64,000 bases of DNA, from assembly GCF_000757885.1 (NCBI RefSeq), contig NZ_JQCR01000002.1, positions 868,001 through 932,000 on the forward strand. Direction: 5' to 3'. The translations under genes were made by a program, and so were the position numbers. Below are positions 1 through 8,756 of the stretch, one piece after another. The stretch comes from Paenibacillus wynnii. Its GTDB lineage: Bacteria; Bacillota; Bacilli; Paenibacillales; Paenibacillaceae. The notes below the pieces were generated by a model, which was not told the DNA's origin, did no database searches, and worked only from the letters and a program-made list of their open reading frames with translations. Every line of letters begins with the position of its first letter. Within the stretch, counting starts at the first letter, position 1.

Positions 1-771
1 TTTGATAAACACTGCCTGCGTCTTCAGCGTCAATACCGGGCGTATAGCTATCAAGTGGCGGTTCACCTCGGCGGACGGGTAGAAACCGTATATACTGATA
101 CCTATACGAACCATATTGATGGACAAATGAGGTGTATCAATGGCTGTAGCGCTGTTGCCCGTATGTATAATCGGGATGACGAATTCTTTCTCCCGAAGCG
201 CTTCTGCCACGCCCGTGAACCGTCGGTGCTGGTCCAATGTATAGCTTTTGTCTTCTTCATCTGCTTTGGCAAAATGGGTAAACATTCCCTCCAGCTCCGC
301 CTGCGCTGTCTTATGCACTTCCTCGATAAATGCAGGTGCTTCCTCTGGCAAAAGTCCCAGCCGCCCCATCCCGCTATCTATCTTGACGTGCACCTTCAAC
401 CTATGGTCCGGATTCAAGGGAAGACGTTTAATCGCCTCCAATACCTCCGGAGTGAAAATAGTTACGGTTACATTATTTTCCCAGGCAACGGCTATTCCTT
501 CTGGAGAAGTGTAGCCCAGTACCAGGATAGGAAGTAGTATTCCCGCCTGACGCAGCTCCAATGCTTCATCCAAAAAAGCCACACTCACATAGTCCGCACC
601 CAGGGCTTCAAGTTCCCGTGTCACTTCCACTGCTCCATGGCCATACGCGTTTCCTTTGACACATGCCATAAACTTCGTCTCCGCCGGCAAAAACTTGCGA
701 AAGGCTTCGTAATTGGCACGTAAATCATCCAGATTAATCTCGGCTACTGTCGGTCGATAGCTTGCTTGCAC
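1..771 (-). CDS. alr: Alanine racemase, N-terminal part (runs off the left edge)
   Basis: PLP enzyme interconverting L- and D-alanine for peptidoglycan. About 257 codons are visible. The N-terminus carries the motif VKGNAYGHG, whose lysine is the PLP-linking residue of the fold type III barrel. Further on the family segments TGNSATAID and MVRIGISIYG are readable up to the window edge. The start is a GTG at 771 with AAGGTGA eight bases upstream and an in-frame TAA just before it. It lies downstream of a YdcC-like lipoprotein gene on the same strand, as in Bacillus subtilis (ydcC-alrA). The C-terminal domain is outside the window. The family is certain; the exact start is likely. Confidence 0.95.
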   Translation of the reverse strand, partial: MQASYRPTVAEINLDDLRANYEAFRKFLPAETKFMACVKGNAYGHGAVEVTRELEALGADYVSVAFLDEALELRQAGILLPILVLGYTSPEGIAVAWENNVTVTIFTPEVLEAIKRLPLNPDHRLKVHVKIDSGMGRLGLLPEEAPAFIEEVHKTAQAELEGMFTHFAKADEEDKSYTLDQHRRFTGVAEALREKEFVIPIIHTGNSATAIDTPHLSINMVRIGISIYGFYPSAEVNRHLIAIRPVLTLKTQAVFIK

Positions 772-928
772 TTCAAAGTCACCTTCTTACGTAAAATAAA
801 CGTCATCTGCAGTATCACATAGACCACTGCCCTTAATGGTAATGGTAATGCTACAGAAGGGGGCTGTCAATGAAAGCAGCGCTATCTAGTGAATAGGAAT
901 AATTACCCTTTCCGGCCAAAAAAGAAAA

Positions 929-981
929 AGGCGGATTCAACGCTGTAGAGGAAGTGCTCCCACATTGCGCAGAATCCGCCT
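929..981 (-). terminator. Rho-independent terminator after the YdcC-like gene
   Basis: The 10-bp arms AGGCGGATTC (929-938) and GAATCCGCCT (972-981) are perfectly complementary. On the minus strand the stem is followed by a T-rich run (TTTTTCTTTTTT). It lies between the lipoprotein gene and alr, so alr is probably transcribed partly or wholly from its own promoter. The loop is long, about 33 bases. Confidence 0.75.
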
Positions 982-989
982 ACTATTTA

Positions 990-2072
990 TTATTTACCCG
1001 ATTGTCCCTGCATAGAAGCGGCAATTTGAATCATTTCCGTAACTGGCAGGTTCGAGCTTGTAATCCGGTACTCCAGACCTTCTGTCATCCAGGTTAAAGT
1101 CTGCTGTTCGTCACCGCTAAGTAAGCCGACAGTAAAGCCTAAATCAATTCCCTCGCCGGGCACCAGTGACACCGCACGATCTAGAGGCCGGGCTTCCATA
1201 ATAGTATATTGATAAACCCCGTCATAGCGAATAAGAACGGCGTGGTCTTTACTACCCTCTATTTTATGGGAATCTTTGAAAGTAACCCCGACCGGAATAT
1301 ATTGCGGTTCAATAATTCCGAAATCCCCAAGCTCAGCAGAGACCGGTTGTTCCGATACTCCATCATCCGCAGGTACCACCGGGTTCCCATTCTCATCGAC
1401 CTGGGCTACGGTGCTCTCCGAAGTCGTTTGTGAGGTCATATTCTTCTTCATATCAAAAGAATCCTCAGCAAACTTCGGATTAAAGTCAAAGCTGTCGAAT
1501 TTCACGTCGACCACAACTTTGGCTTCCGAATCAGACACCTGTACTTGCTTGGGTGCATAAGACTTTTTGTCCAACCAAATCTTCTGGCGCACAAGCGCAG
1601 GACTTTGATAATTAGCCGCCACCTCAAATATGTAGCTATCCTTATCATCTACAAACTGGCGGTTGTTATCGGAGGTAATGCCCCGTACCAATGTCTGGTA
1701 GAGATAGACCTGACCTTGATTATCCGGCCAATCACTTTGGAAGCGGAAGCTTTTGTTGAGGCTTGGTGTCAGCACGAACACCCCGTCATCATTACGAAGC
1801 ACAATTTGCGTGATATCCTTCTGAACATTGGATAAGCTGATCCGGTAATACGATGGATTCTTGTACCAGACCTCTACTTTATACTCCTGCGGCTGTTCGC
1901 CGGTATACAGAGTCATCGTGCCCGAGCCTTGATATGCTCCCTGCTTACTCTCCAACTTGTCGGCCACATCGTTCAAATCTTTGACTATGGAAGCAGAATC
2001 CTTACTCCCGCAACCTGTCAACACTAGGGTAACGCTCATTATGATTGCGAGTACCCATGTTATCCGGCGCAT
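990..2072 (-). CDS. YdcC-like sporulation lipoprotein (LolA fold, DUF4367 C-terminus)
   Basis: 360-residue exported lipoprotein. The N-terminus has a lipoprotein signal ending in the lipobox LTGC (Cys at about residue 21). Residues about 30-200 resemble the LolA/LppX-type beta barrel of B. subtilis YdcC ("YQGSGTMTLYTGEQPQEYKVEVWYK" split here as YQGSGTMTLYTG and EYKVEVWYK). The last 110 residues look like DUF4367, common in Paenibacillus versions. AAGGGGATG precedes the ATG. Synteny with alr supports the YdcC assignment; B. subtilis ydcC is a mother-cell sporulation gene, so a sporulation role is inferred. The ligand it carries is unknown. Confidence 0.8.
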   Translation of the reverse strand: MRRITWVLAIIMSVTLVLTGCGSKDSASIVKDLNDVADKLESKQGAYQGSGTMTLYTGEQPQEYKVEVWYKNPSYYRISLSNVQKDITQIVLRNDDGVFVLTPSLNKSFRFQSDWPDNQGQVYLYQTLVRGITSDNNRQFVDDKDSYIFEVAANYQSPALVRQKIWLDKKSYAPKQVQVSDSEAKVVVDVKFDSFDFNPKFAEDSFDMKKNMTSQTTSESTVAQVDENGNPVVPADDGVSEQPVSAELGDFGIIEPQYIPVGVTFKDSHKIEGSKDHAVLIRYDGVYQYTIMEARPLDRAVSLVPGEGIDLGFTVGLLSGDEQQTLTWMTEGLEYRITSSNLPVTEMIQIAASMQGQSGK

Positions 2073-2331
2073 GACATCATCCCCTTAACCTGTTTTGAAT
2101 GCCTTGATTAGTACATGTCTATGAGGGACTTGGCCGCAATATGCAGACGGGCATGACAAGCGTTAGGGAAGACATCCGTATTTAAGCAACTTTCGCCTTC
2201 GTGCATTCCGGTATAACAAGATTTATATTTTATATTATCAGCCGGTATTGTTGTATACTGAATCACAAAGCATTACAACTATATTATTCTCAATTCTATT
2301 ACGAATGATTTAATGGAGGTTATTTACTACT

Positions 2332-3447
2332 ATGTTTGTTTTGATTGGAATTGTATTTCTGCTGCTATATGGTGTTCTAGTATTCTATATCGGCTGGAGC
2401 GGCTGGAGCTGGATAAAACCGTTGGTATCAAAAAGGTTCAAACTTGTATATATTCTGTCTCTAATCTTTTTGGCCACTTCTTTCATACTGGGTCGGATAT
2501 TTAGTGATTTTTCTGTTCTAAGTATGATTGGATCCTATTGGATGGCTGTCTTTTCTATGCTAATTCTGCTACTGCCAGTTATTCATATAAGTCTCTGGCT
2601 AATTCGGCTAACCCCGCTTCCACGTCACCATGCTCAGAAATGGGCGGGGGTAGTCACACTGGTAGTGTTGGTTTCCCTGCTAAGTTATGGATCCTTCAAT
2701 GCTTACAGCCCAATTGTGCGTGAATACGACCTGCAGATTAATAAAAAGGTTGAGGGTCTCAGCAATTTGAAGATAGTTATGGCCGCAGACATGCACTATG
2801 GAATACTCTCCGGGACTTCACATGCTAAACGGATGGTAGAGGAAATCAATGCCCTGATGCCTGATATTGTGTTGTACCCCGGGGATCTTATTGATGATGA
2901 TCTTGATGCCTATTTGGACAGAGGGATCGACAAGATTCTGCGTAATATTGAAGCACCTTACGGCGTTTACGCATCGCTAGGTAATCACGATAAATTGGAC
3001 GGTCCAACCGAGAAGTTGGTAGAAGCATTAGAACGCAGCAACATGCAGGTTCTGTACGATGAGACCCTTACGCTAGAAGGAAGGCTGACACTCATTGGCC
3101 GCAAAGACCGGACAGAAACCGACCGCGCAGAATTGGCTCAGTTGATGGAAGATACAGACCCTAGCCTTCCTCTAATTTTGTTGGATCACCAGCCTTATGA
3201 ACTGGATATTGCCGAGCAGAATGGGATTGATCTAATGCTTTCCGGACATACCCACCGGGGCCAGATTGCCCCTGCACATTTGATTACCAACGCCTTATTT
3301 GAGAATGATTGGGGACATTTGCAAAAAGGCTCCTTCCACTCTATCGTTACCTCTGGATATGGCTTCTGGGGACCTCCAATCCGTCTTGGGAGTCGTTCTG
3401 AAATCGTCCAGATTAATGTTAGCTTTACAGGGACAGATCCATCCTGA
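2332..3447 (+). CDS. Membrane-anchored metallophosphoesterase (YkuE/COG1408 type)
   Basis: 371 residues. The first 125 residues form about four hydrophobic helices. After these comes a calcineurin-like phosphoesterase domain with all metal-site blocks in order: AADMHYG, PGDLIDDD, GNHDK, LDHQP and SGHTHRGQ. The catalytic domain probably faces outward, as in related UDP-sugar or phospholipid phosphoesterases, but the substrate cannot be read from sequence. The start has TGGAGG about 13 bases upstream. It is monocistronic: the genes on both sides are on the minus strand or are an IS remnant. Confidence 0.85.
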   Translation: MFVLIGIVFLLLYGVLVFYIGWSGWSWIKPLVSKRFKLVYILSLIFLATSFILGRIFSDFSVLSMIGSYWMAVFSMLILLLPVIHISLWLIRLTPLPRHHAQKWAGVVTLVVLVSLLSYGSFNAYSPIVREYDLQINKKVEGLSNLKIVMAADMHYGILSGTSHAKRMVEEINALMPDIVLYPGDLIDDDLDAYLDRGIDKILRNIEAPYGVYASLGNHDKLDGPTEKLVEALERSNMQVLYDETLTLEGRLTLIGRKDRTETDRAELAQLMEDTDPSLPLILLDHQPYELDIAEQNGIDLMLSGHTHRGQIAPAHLITNALFENDWGHLQKGSFHSIVTSGYGFWGPPIRLGSRSEIVQINVSFTGTDPS

Positions 3448-3905
3448 TCGGATATGCCAGGTCTTAACAAATTGGTGCTGAGGAATCCATAGTGGAAAAT
3501 ATTGGTATATACGCCACTTCCCGAAAATAGTTGCAGGACAGTTCAGGCCTAGTTTCTAGAGCTTTTTCAAGCGAATCTAGAAAAGAGGGTGTCCCATAAG
3601 TGAACTGCACCCCTTGTTTTTGGATGGAGTCGAATAGACGGTTGTGCTTGTGAGAACGCTCCGCGAACGGATCGTTGCTCCAATCGCTGTGCTCTCCAGA
3701 TTTTATTTATTTTCTTTAGCGGTAAAAATCCGGAGAGCAAGGCGACCGCTACCGCTTTTCCGCAATCGTTCCGTCCTCTCCGCTACTTTCAGCGGAAACC
3801 GTTCCAAAACCTTCTCAAAACAGCAAAAAGAAACCTCTCTTTGGTAAAATGGAGTTCCTACACAACCATTTCAAAGGAGAGGTTTTTTTGTCCATTTAAT
3901 ATACC
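3448..3905. repeat. Repeat-rich intergenic stretch upstream of the IS remnant
   Basis: A hairpin with arms TTTCTAGA/TCTAGAAA (3553-3583, inner GCTT/AAGC) follows the phosphoesterase gene and may end its transcript. From about 3588 the sequence is mosaic. 3610-3688 matches, in inverted orientation, 21729-21804. 3693-3736 holds the stem TCTCCAGATTT/AAATCCGGAGA shared with the structured repeats at 12323, 39882 and 59154. 3751-3850 is A/C-rich and leads into the transposase remnant. Short open frames across this stretch have no coding character. Confidence 0.6.
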
Positions 3906-4355
3906 ATGGACCAACTTTGCCTGCCAATGAATTTAGAGGACGACATTCCAGAACATCACCTCGTTCGTGTCTTTAACGCAGCCGTAAATCGGCTCGACGA
4001 CGCCATCTTTGACGCTGCCTATCCCGGCGGTGGTCGCGACAGTTACCATCCCAAAATGCTCACCAAAGTAATTATCTACGCCTACACCCAACGCATCTAT
4101 TCCTCTCTTCAAATCGCCAAGGCTGTGCGAGAATATATTCCCTTCATGTGGCTAGCTGGAAGGCAGCGCCCGGACTTTCGCACCCTCAATCGCTTCCGTT
4201 CCCAGCGGATGAAAGATGTCCTCGAAACCGTGTTTACCGCCGTGTTACAGTTCATGGCCGAGGAAAAGTACGTCTCCTTAGATCATTATTTTGTAGACGG
4301 AACCAAGATTGAAGCGAATGCCAATAGCTACACTTCTACATCCGTATTTTACTGA
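3906..4355 (+). pseudogene. IS1182-family transposase, N-terminal remnant
   Basis: 149 residues with the typical IS1182-family N-terminus (DIPEHHLVRVFNAAV, a GGGRDSYHPKML block, RPDFRTLNRFRSQRMK). It runs only as far as the first catalytic-Asp segment, FVDGTKIEANAN, and then goes into unrelated residues and a stop. About two thirds of a normal transposase (roughly 450-500 residues) is missing, including the second Asp and the Glu of the DDE site. The ribosome site AAGGAGAGG lies upstream of a different frame, so the 5' end is probably frameshifted too. It is not a close copy of the intact transposase at 8851. It should be inactive. Confidence 0.85.
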
Positions 4356-4404
4356 ATTCTCTCTTATACAAAAGGGTATATCAATGCTGTGCGCTCTTGC
4401 ATTT

Positions 4405-6012
4405 TTAAGAATCGAGTTTATATATTATAGTCTCATAGCTGCCTATCCATAGTGAAGATGAATGCTCTCCCTGGCAGTAATCGTCTTTCCCCGTACGATA
4501 GACTTCGGTTGCTCTATCAATGATATACGTTTCATATTGTTCAAAACCTACAAACAAGCCATCCACTGATAAATTCACGACTATTAGATATGTACTATCT
4601 TCATGTTTCCTCGTATATGATAAAACCTTTTCCTCTGAATTCGGAATAAATTCTAATTCTCCCAACCAGAAAGCCGGATGATTTGTACGTAAATGGATGA
4701 GATACTTATAGTGCTCAAACATCTCTGCATCAAAAGAGTTCCAATTGAGCTTATATTCATCGAATAGTGAGGCCCAAGTTTCCAAAGTGTTTTCATTAAA
4801 TTCTTGGCCCATCATCAGGCATGGCACCCCCTCAAGCGTTAAAAGGATCGAAGCTGCAGGTCCGGCACCTTTTTCACCAAAAAAGTCTATCGCTCTTGAA
4901 CGTTCCTTCTCCTCCAGCCAGCTCATACGGAGCGCATGTTTAGGAAAGCTGTACTTATATGAATTATATATTGCTATAAAATCACTCTGCGTAAGGGTTC
5001 CGTCCATCATCTCCCGCACCAAAATCCGCGGATTGCCATGATATTCATCGTAGGCTTGTGAGATCAGGATTAGATCCTCTTTTACTGCTTGTAGTGCATG
5101 CTTGATCTCTACGAGAAAATCATAAGGAGTAATGTCCGAGTCGTCCAACCGAATGCCATCAAAATCAAACTCTACGACCCAATATTTCATAGCCCCGAGT
5201 ATATACTCTCTCATCTCGCGGCTTCGGAATTCTATCCCGGCAAAATAATCTCGACCCGGCACATCATAATAAATTCCGTCCTGATCATTCCGTGTAAAAT
5301 ACTCCGGGTGGCTTCTTGTCAGGATGTGATCCACGCTGGTTCGGTTTAGTACCCAGTCCATAATAACCTTGATTCCGTTCGCATGTGCTTTAGTAATAAA
5401 GTCTGACAAGTCCTCTTGGGTTCCAAAAGTGGGGTCTATGGAATAGAAATCTTTAACCGCATACGGGTCGCCGTACTCACCGATCCTGCCTTGAACACCA
5501 ACTTCGTGGAACGGCATAAGCCACAGGGTGTTGATGCCCATATCTTTGAAATAATCTATTTTTTCAGAGAGTCCTCTAAAACCCTTGTCGGTAAATGCCC
5601 TCGTATGAAGCTGATAAATCACTGCTTTTTGAATCCATTCGGGGCTCTCTATTGCTGTAAAATGGTCATACATGTATCCGGGATGTTCCTTAGAGATTTC
5701 ATTAGTTCTAATCAGAACCTCACCATGCTCGGTTACGGTAAAGGACGAGTTATTTTGTCCATCCTCCGACACATTTGGGTTCAATGGATCTATAATCCAA
5801 GCTTCACCGTTCACTACTAATTTATATAGGTGTCTGCCCCTGGCTATCGGTATCTCGATCTCCCAGCCTCTTGCAACTTCCATAGGGGTCATGTAATGTC
5901 TATCGCCATTCCAATGATTGAAGGTCCCTGCTACCGCGACACTATCCACTTGAATATCCGGATAATACACAAATCGTACACCGTTTGATCCTTTGATTGG
6001 AAAAGCAGACAT
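4405..6012 (-). CDS. GH13 alpha-amylase-like protein with N-terminal CBM48-like domain; catalytic residues altered
   Basis: 535 residues, no signal peptide, so cytoplasmic. Residues 8-95 form an E-set/CBM48-like domain (VAVAGTFNHWNGD). Residues about 125-490 form a GH13 barrel (AVIYQLHTRAF, GINTLWLMPFHEVG, LTLEGVPCLMMGQEF). The nucleophile Asp is present (GIRLD, D290). However conserved region I reads DWVLNRTS, with Arg224 where His is normal. Region III reads LILISQ, with Gln319 where the acid/base Glu is expected. Region IV reads WLEEKERSR in place of the usual ENHD, so Lys369 and Glu370 replace His-Asp. The alignment is by eye. The frame is intact, which argues for a conserved non-hydrolytic or altered function. 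Confidence 0.8.
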   Translation of the reverse strand: MSAFPIKGSNGVRFVYYPDIQVDSVAVAGTFNHWNGDRHYMTPMEVARGWEIEIPIARGRHLYKLVVNGEAWIIDPLNPNVSEDGQNNSSFTVTEHGEVLIRTNEISKEHPGYMYDHFTAIESPEWIQKAVIYQLHTRAFTDKGFRGLSEKIDYFKDMGINTLWLMPFHEVGVQGRIGEYGDPYAVKDFYSIDPTFGTQEDLSDFITKAHANGIKVIMDWVLNRTSVDHILTRSHPEYFTRNDQDGIYYDVPGRDYFAGIEFRSREMREYILGAMKYWVVEFDFDGIRLDDSDITPYDFLVEIKHALQAVKEDLILISQAYDEYHGNPRILVREMMDGTLTQSDFIAIYNSYKYSFPKHALRMSWLEEKERSRAIDFFGEKGAGPAASILLTLEGVPCLMMGQEFNENTLETWASLFDEYKLNWNSFDAEMFEHYKYLIHLRTNHPAFWLGELEFIPNSEEKVLSYTRKHEDSTYLIVVNLSVDGLFVGFEQYETYIIDRATEVYRTGKDDYCQGEHSSSLWIGSYETIIYKLDS

Positions 6013-6102
6013 GTGGAAGCCTCCATTAAATGTATTTCAGCAAATATAGCATATTTAAAGTAGTATTTGGGTATTAACTCCTGAGGTATTTACCCGAAAA
6101 AA

Positions 6103-6132
6103 TAGCCCCCTGACGCTTGGGGTCAGAGGGCT
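6103..6132 (-). terminator. Terminator of the ECF sigma/DUF3600 operon
   Basis: Hairpin with arms AGCCCTCTGAC and GTCAGGGGGCT (read on the minus strand, one mismatch) and a short loop, followed by ATTTTTTC on the minus strand. It lies about 20 bases after the DUF3600 gene. Confidence 0.85.
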
Positions 6133-6153
6133 GCTGATATCATAAATCCACAT

Positions 6154-6891
6154 TCATTTAGGTGGCATTATCACAGTGCCTAGTTTATCCGTATAAGGCT
6201 TTATCTGATCATAAAGTTGCTGGTGATTGATTTTATCTGTCTCAGACAGCCGGTCCATATGAACGCTGCCATCCGAGTCCATTGTTATGTCGTTATAATT
6301 TTTCATCTCATTAAGAATTCTTTTAAAATCAGCCAATTCAACTTCACTGAAAGTCTGCTCTGCTTGTTTCATTCTCTTAGACCAGGAAGTGTCATTACTC
6401 GGTGCCGTCTCTTTATTTAGTTTTGCAAAATATGGCTCAAGCTCTGCAGTAAGCTTCGTATACGCCACTTGTTCATTAGCACTTAGTTGCTCAGGGTGGA
6501 GCACGCCCTTAGAATCGGCTATTTTTAGATTATAGTTACCGAGTTCTTTTAGAAGGGACATTAACTTGGCGAACTCTTCTTCACTAAAGTTTTGCTCAGC
6601 CCCTTGGAGTTTCGCCTCCAGTTGATCATACTGCTGTTGTGTTACCCCGAATTGTGCTACGTTCTCTTGTGAACCATAAATGGTATCCGCCAAGTAATTG
6701 TATCCCGCATATGCTCCTGTAGGGATTAATAACGCAGCAGCTACTATGCCTGCCACTAGCCACTTTTTCATCTTTTTTCCCCCTTGTGTCGATGCAACCT
6801 GCTTAAGTACTCTTTCCTTGAGTTCCGGTGGAGCCACCCATCCTTTGGTTTCATCTTGGAGGGCTGCTCGCAGCTGTTCATCGAGATTCAT
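6154..6891 (-). CDS. Membrane-anchored DUF3600-type partner of the ECF sigma factor
   Basis: 245 residues from the ATG at 6891, which has GGTGGAGGA upstream and overlaps the end of the sigma gene. An N-terminal cytoplasmic stretch (about 1-45) is followed by one transmembrane helix (WLVAGIVAAALLIPTGAYAG) and an extracytoplasmic helical region. That region holds two related units of about 75 residues: one starts near QQYDQLEAKLQGAEQNFSEE, the other near KRMKQAEQTFSEVELADF. Each ends in a Tyr-Phe/Tyr-Thr KL pattern. The layout fits an anti-sigma-like regulator. No zinc-binding anti-sigma motif is seen. Confidence 0.75.
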   Translation of the reverse strand: MNLDEQLRAALQDETKGWVAPPELKERVLKQVASTQGGKKMKKWLVAGIVAAALLIPTGAYAGYNYLADTIYGSQENVAQFGVTQQQYDQLEAKLQGAEQNFSEEEFAKLMSLLKELGNYNLKIADSKGVLHPEQLSANEQVAYTKLTAELEPYFAKLNKETAPSNDTSWSKRMKQAEQTFSEVELADFKRILNEMKNYNDITMDSDGSVHMDRLSETDKINHQQLYDQIKPYTDKLGTVIMPPK

Positions 6892-7465
6892 ACAAATCCT
6901 CCACCTTTCCCACAGCTCGACTGTTAGGGTTCCGTTTCGCACGGAGCTTCTGTAGAGCCGCATGGATACGCGATTTTACCGTCCCTAGAGGAATGTCCAA
7001 AATAGCAGCAATCTCTTCCTGAGAGTTTTCATTGAGGTAATGGAGAATTACAACTTGCTTAAGCTTGTAAGGGAGACTGTTCACGCTCGCCAGTAAAGGA
7101 CGATTGGCTATTTTGTCTACAACCTCACTGGTAAAATCACTGTCCATCGCTTGACCATACCGCTCAGCTTTGTGGATCAACCGGAGATGCGTCCATCTCT
7201 TTCGTCGATAAGCCTGAACCTGCCGCATAACCACACCCATCATCCATGGCTTAAAGGGTCGGCTGACATCAAATTGCCCAAGTGAACGATGTACCTGCAT
7301 ATAAATCTCTTGGATTACATCGTCTGCATCAGAACGATTGGCAACGAGGAAATGAACGGTTTTGTAGACATCCCCAATCGTTGTTTCGTAAATCTCACTA
7401 TAAGCTTCACAGCTGCCGGCTAGCGTAAGCGCAATGAGACTGTTGTATTCAGCTGGATCGTTCAT
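6878..7465 (-). CDS. ECF-type RNA polymerase sigma factor
   Basis: 195 residues. Region 2 spans about residues 25-95 (DADDVIQEIYMQVHRSLGQF, then FKPWMMGVVMRQVQAYRRK). Region 4 spans about 125-180 (LPYKLKQVVILHYLNENSQEEIAAI followed here by the helix-turn-helix GTVKSRIHAALQKLR). GAAGGGGGA precedes the ATG. It is the first gene of a two-gene operon with the membrane DUF3600 protein, overlapping by 14 bases, which suggests the usual sigma/anti-sigma pairing. The signal sensed is not evident. It is divergent from the TatD gene. Confidence 0.9.
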   Translation of the reverse strand: MNDPAEYNSLIALTLAGSCEAYSEIYETTIGDVYKTVHFLVANRSDADDVIQEIYMQVHRSLGQFDVSRPFKPWMMGVVMRQVQAYRRKRWTHLRLIHKAERYGQAMDSDFTSEVVDKIANRPLLASVNSLPYKLKQVVILHYLNENSQEEIAAILDIPLGTVKSRIHAALQKLRAKRNPNSRAVGKVEDLYESR

Positions 7466-7631
7466 CCGCCATTCCCCCTTCGGTCTTACACTGTATATTG
7501 GCGAGTAGTGAATATTTCGTTCGAATTATTTTTGGGTAAGCTGTGCACAAGTAACTATAGTAATATGTAGAGGAAAAAAAGACGGACGAACTTCGACGTA
7601 AAACTAACCTATTGTAAAGGAGATATACCCC

Positions 7632-8411
7632 ATGATAGACGCACATATCCACCTGGAACAATACGATTGGGAAGCTATAGACCCTATGCTTAAAGAGCTC
7701 CCGGTAATGGGTATTGAAGCACTGTTAGCCGTATCGATGAATCTAGAGTCATGCATCCGTACAGAGAAGCTGGCCGCAAAGTACCCCGGTATCGTCAGAC
7801 CCGCCTATGGATTTCATCCCGAGCAACCGCTGCCGAAAGTGGATGAACTGACAGCACTGCTGGAGTGGATAGAAGCCCGCGCCGGGGATTTTACTGCTGT
7901 GGGCGAGATCGGCTTACCGTATTATTCTCGGGCGGAAGCTTTGGAGCGCGGTGAGGAATTTAATACCGAACCCTATATCAATCTACTGGATACTATGCTC
8001 GGTCTAGCCTCACACCTTGCCAAACCCGTCGTGCTTCATGCCGTATACGAGGATGCCCTTATTGTCTGTGATCTGTTGGAAAAACACGAGATTCAGCGTG
8101 CCCATTTCCATTGGTTCAAAGGACCGGAAGAGGCCATCCGTCGGATGATTGCCAGCGGATATTATATCTCCTTTACACCTGACATACTGTATGAAGCAGA
8201 GATTCAGGAGTTGGCGAGGCGCTACCCGCCGGAGCTGGTTATGGCTGAAACGGATGGCCCTTGGCCCTTCGAGGGGCCTTTTGCCGGACGCTCTACTCAT
8301 CCTTCTATGATCCGAGAGGTTGCTGCCGTATGGGGCGCTTTGAATGGTTACTCTCCCAGCCAAGCCGAAGAGATTCTCACTGCAAATACAGTAAATTTCT
8401 ATGATCTATAG
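7632..8411 (+). CDS. TatD-family metal-dependent hydrolase
   Basis: 259 residues. The metal ligands of the amidohydrolase barrel are visible: DAHIHLE at the N-terminus, GEIGLPYY (Glu), VLHAV (His), HFHWF (His) and AETDGPW (Asp). The family includes 3'-5' DNA exonucleases and other hydrolases, so the substrate is left open. TAAAGGAGA lies just upstream of the ATG. It stands alone, divergent from the ECF operon and followed by tandem repeats. Confidence 0.85.
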   Translation: MIDAHIHLEQYDWEAIDPMLKELPVMGIEALLAVSMNLESCIRTEKLAAKYPGIVRPAYGFHPEQPLPKVDELTALLEWIEARAGDFTAVGEIGLPYYSRAEALERGEEFNTEPYINLLDTMLGLASHLAKPVVLHAVYEDALIVCDLLEKHEIQRAHFHWFKGPEEAIRRMIASGYYISFTPDILYEAEIQELARRYPPELVMAETDGPWPFEGPFAGRSTHPSMIREVAAVWGALNGYSPSQAEEILTANTVNFYDL

Positions 8412-8421
8412 GAAATAGATA

Positions 8422-8557
8422 GACACTATTGGCGATATGTGGGAGGTACTATTGGCGATATGTGAGAGATAATATTGGCGATATGTGAGAGATACTATGG
8501 CGATTGTGAGAGATACTATGGGCGATATTGAGAGATACTATGGAATACATGAGAGAG
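8422..8557. repeat. Six degenerate 21-24 bp tandem repeats
   Basis: The unit is close to ACTATTGGCGATATGTGAGA followed by GAT. The first copies (8425-8447, 8448-8470) are nearly identical, and later copies lose one or two bases (ACTATGGCGATTGTGAGAGAT, then ACTATGGGCGATATTGAGAG). It starts about 13 bases after the TatD stop codon. It has no open frame and is not related to the 51-bp array downstream. Confidence 0.9.
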
Positions 8558-8634
8558 GACTGTCTTCTACCGCGAAGAACATTATCCCTTTGGCCTTTTT
8601 TAGATTAGTCTAAAAACAACTACGCACAGTGAAT

Positions 8635-8711
8635 AATTAGAGGGAATTTCTCCAGTTAATTGTAAGTAAATCACCTTTCTAGATGATTTAGCGGGAAATC
8701 TTTCTCTAATT
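8635..8711. repeat. Two imperfect AATTAGAGGGA-type hairpins
   Basis: 8635-8661 reads AATTAGAGGGA, a short loop, then TCTCC and TTAATT. 8686-8711 reads TTTAGCGGGAAA, TC, then TTTCTCTAATT. Both are imperfect versions of the hairpins at 54783-54861, 10368-10393 and the IS-interrupted one at 8747/10342. Confidence 0.65.
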
Positions 8712-8756
8712 TGCTGTAACTACCTCGAAAATAGCTAGAATCGTGGAATTATAGGG

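Noticed and set aside
3644..3847. 67-codon frame upstream of the IS remnant
   Set aside because: It lies in the mosaic repeat region; Arg/Ser-rich translation and no ribosome site.
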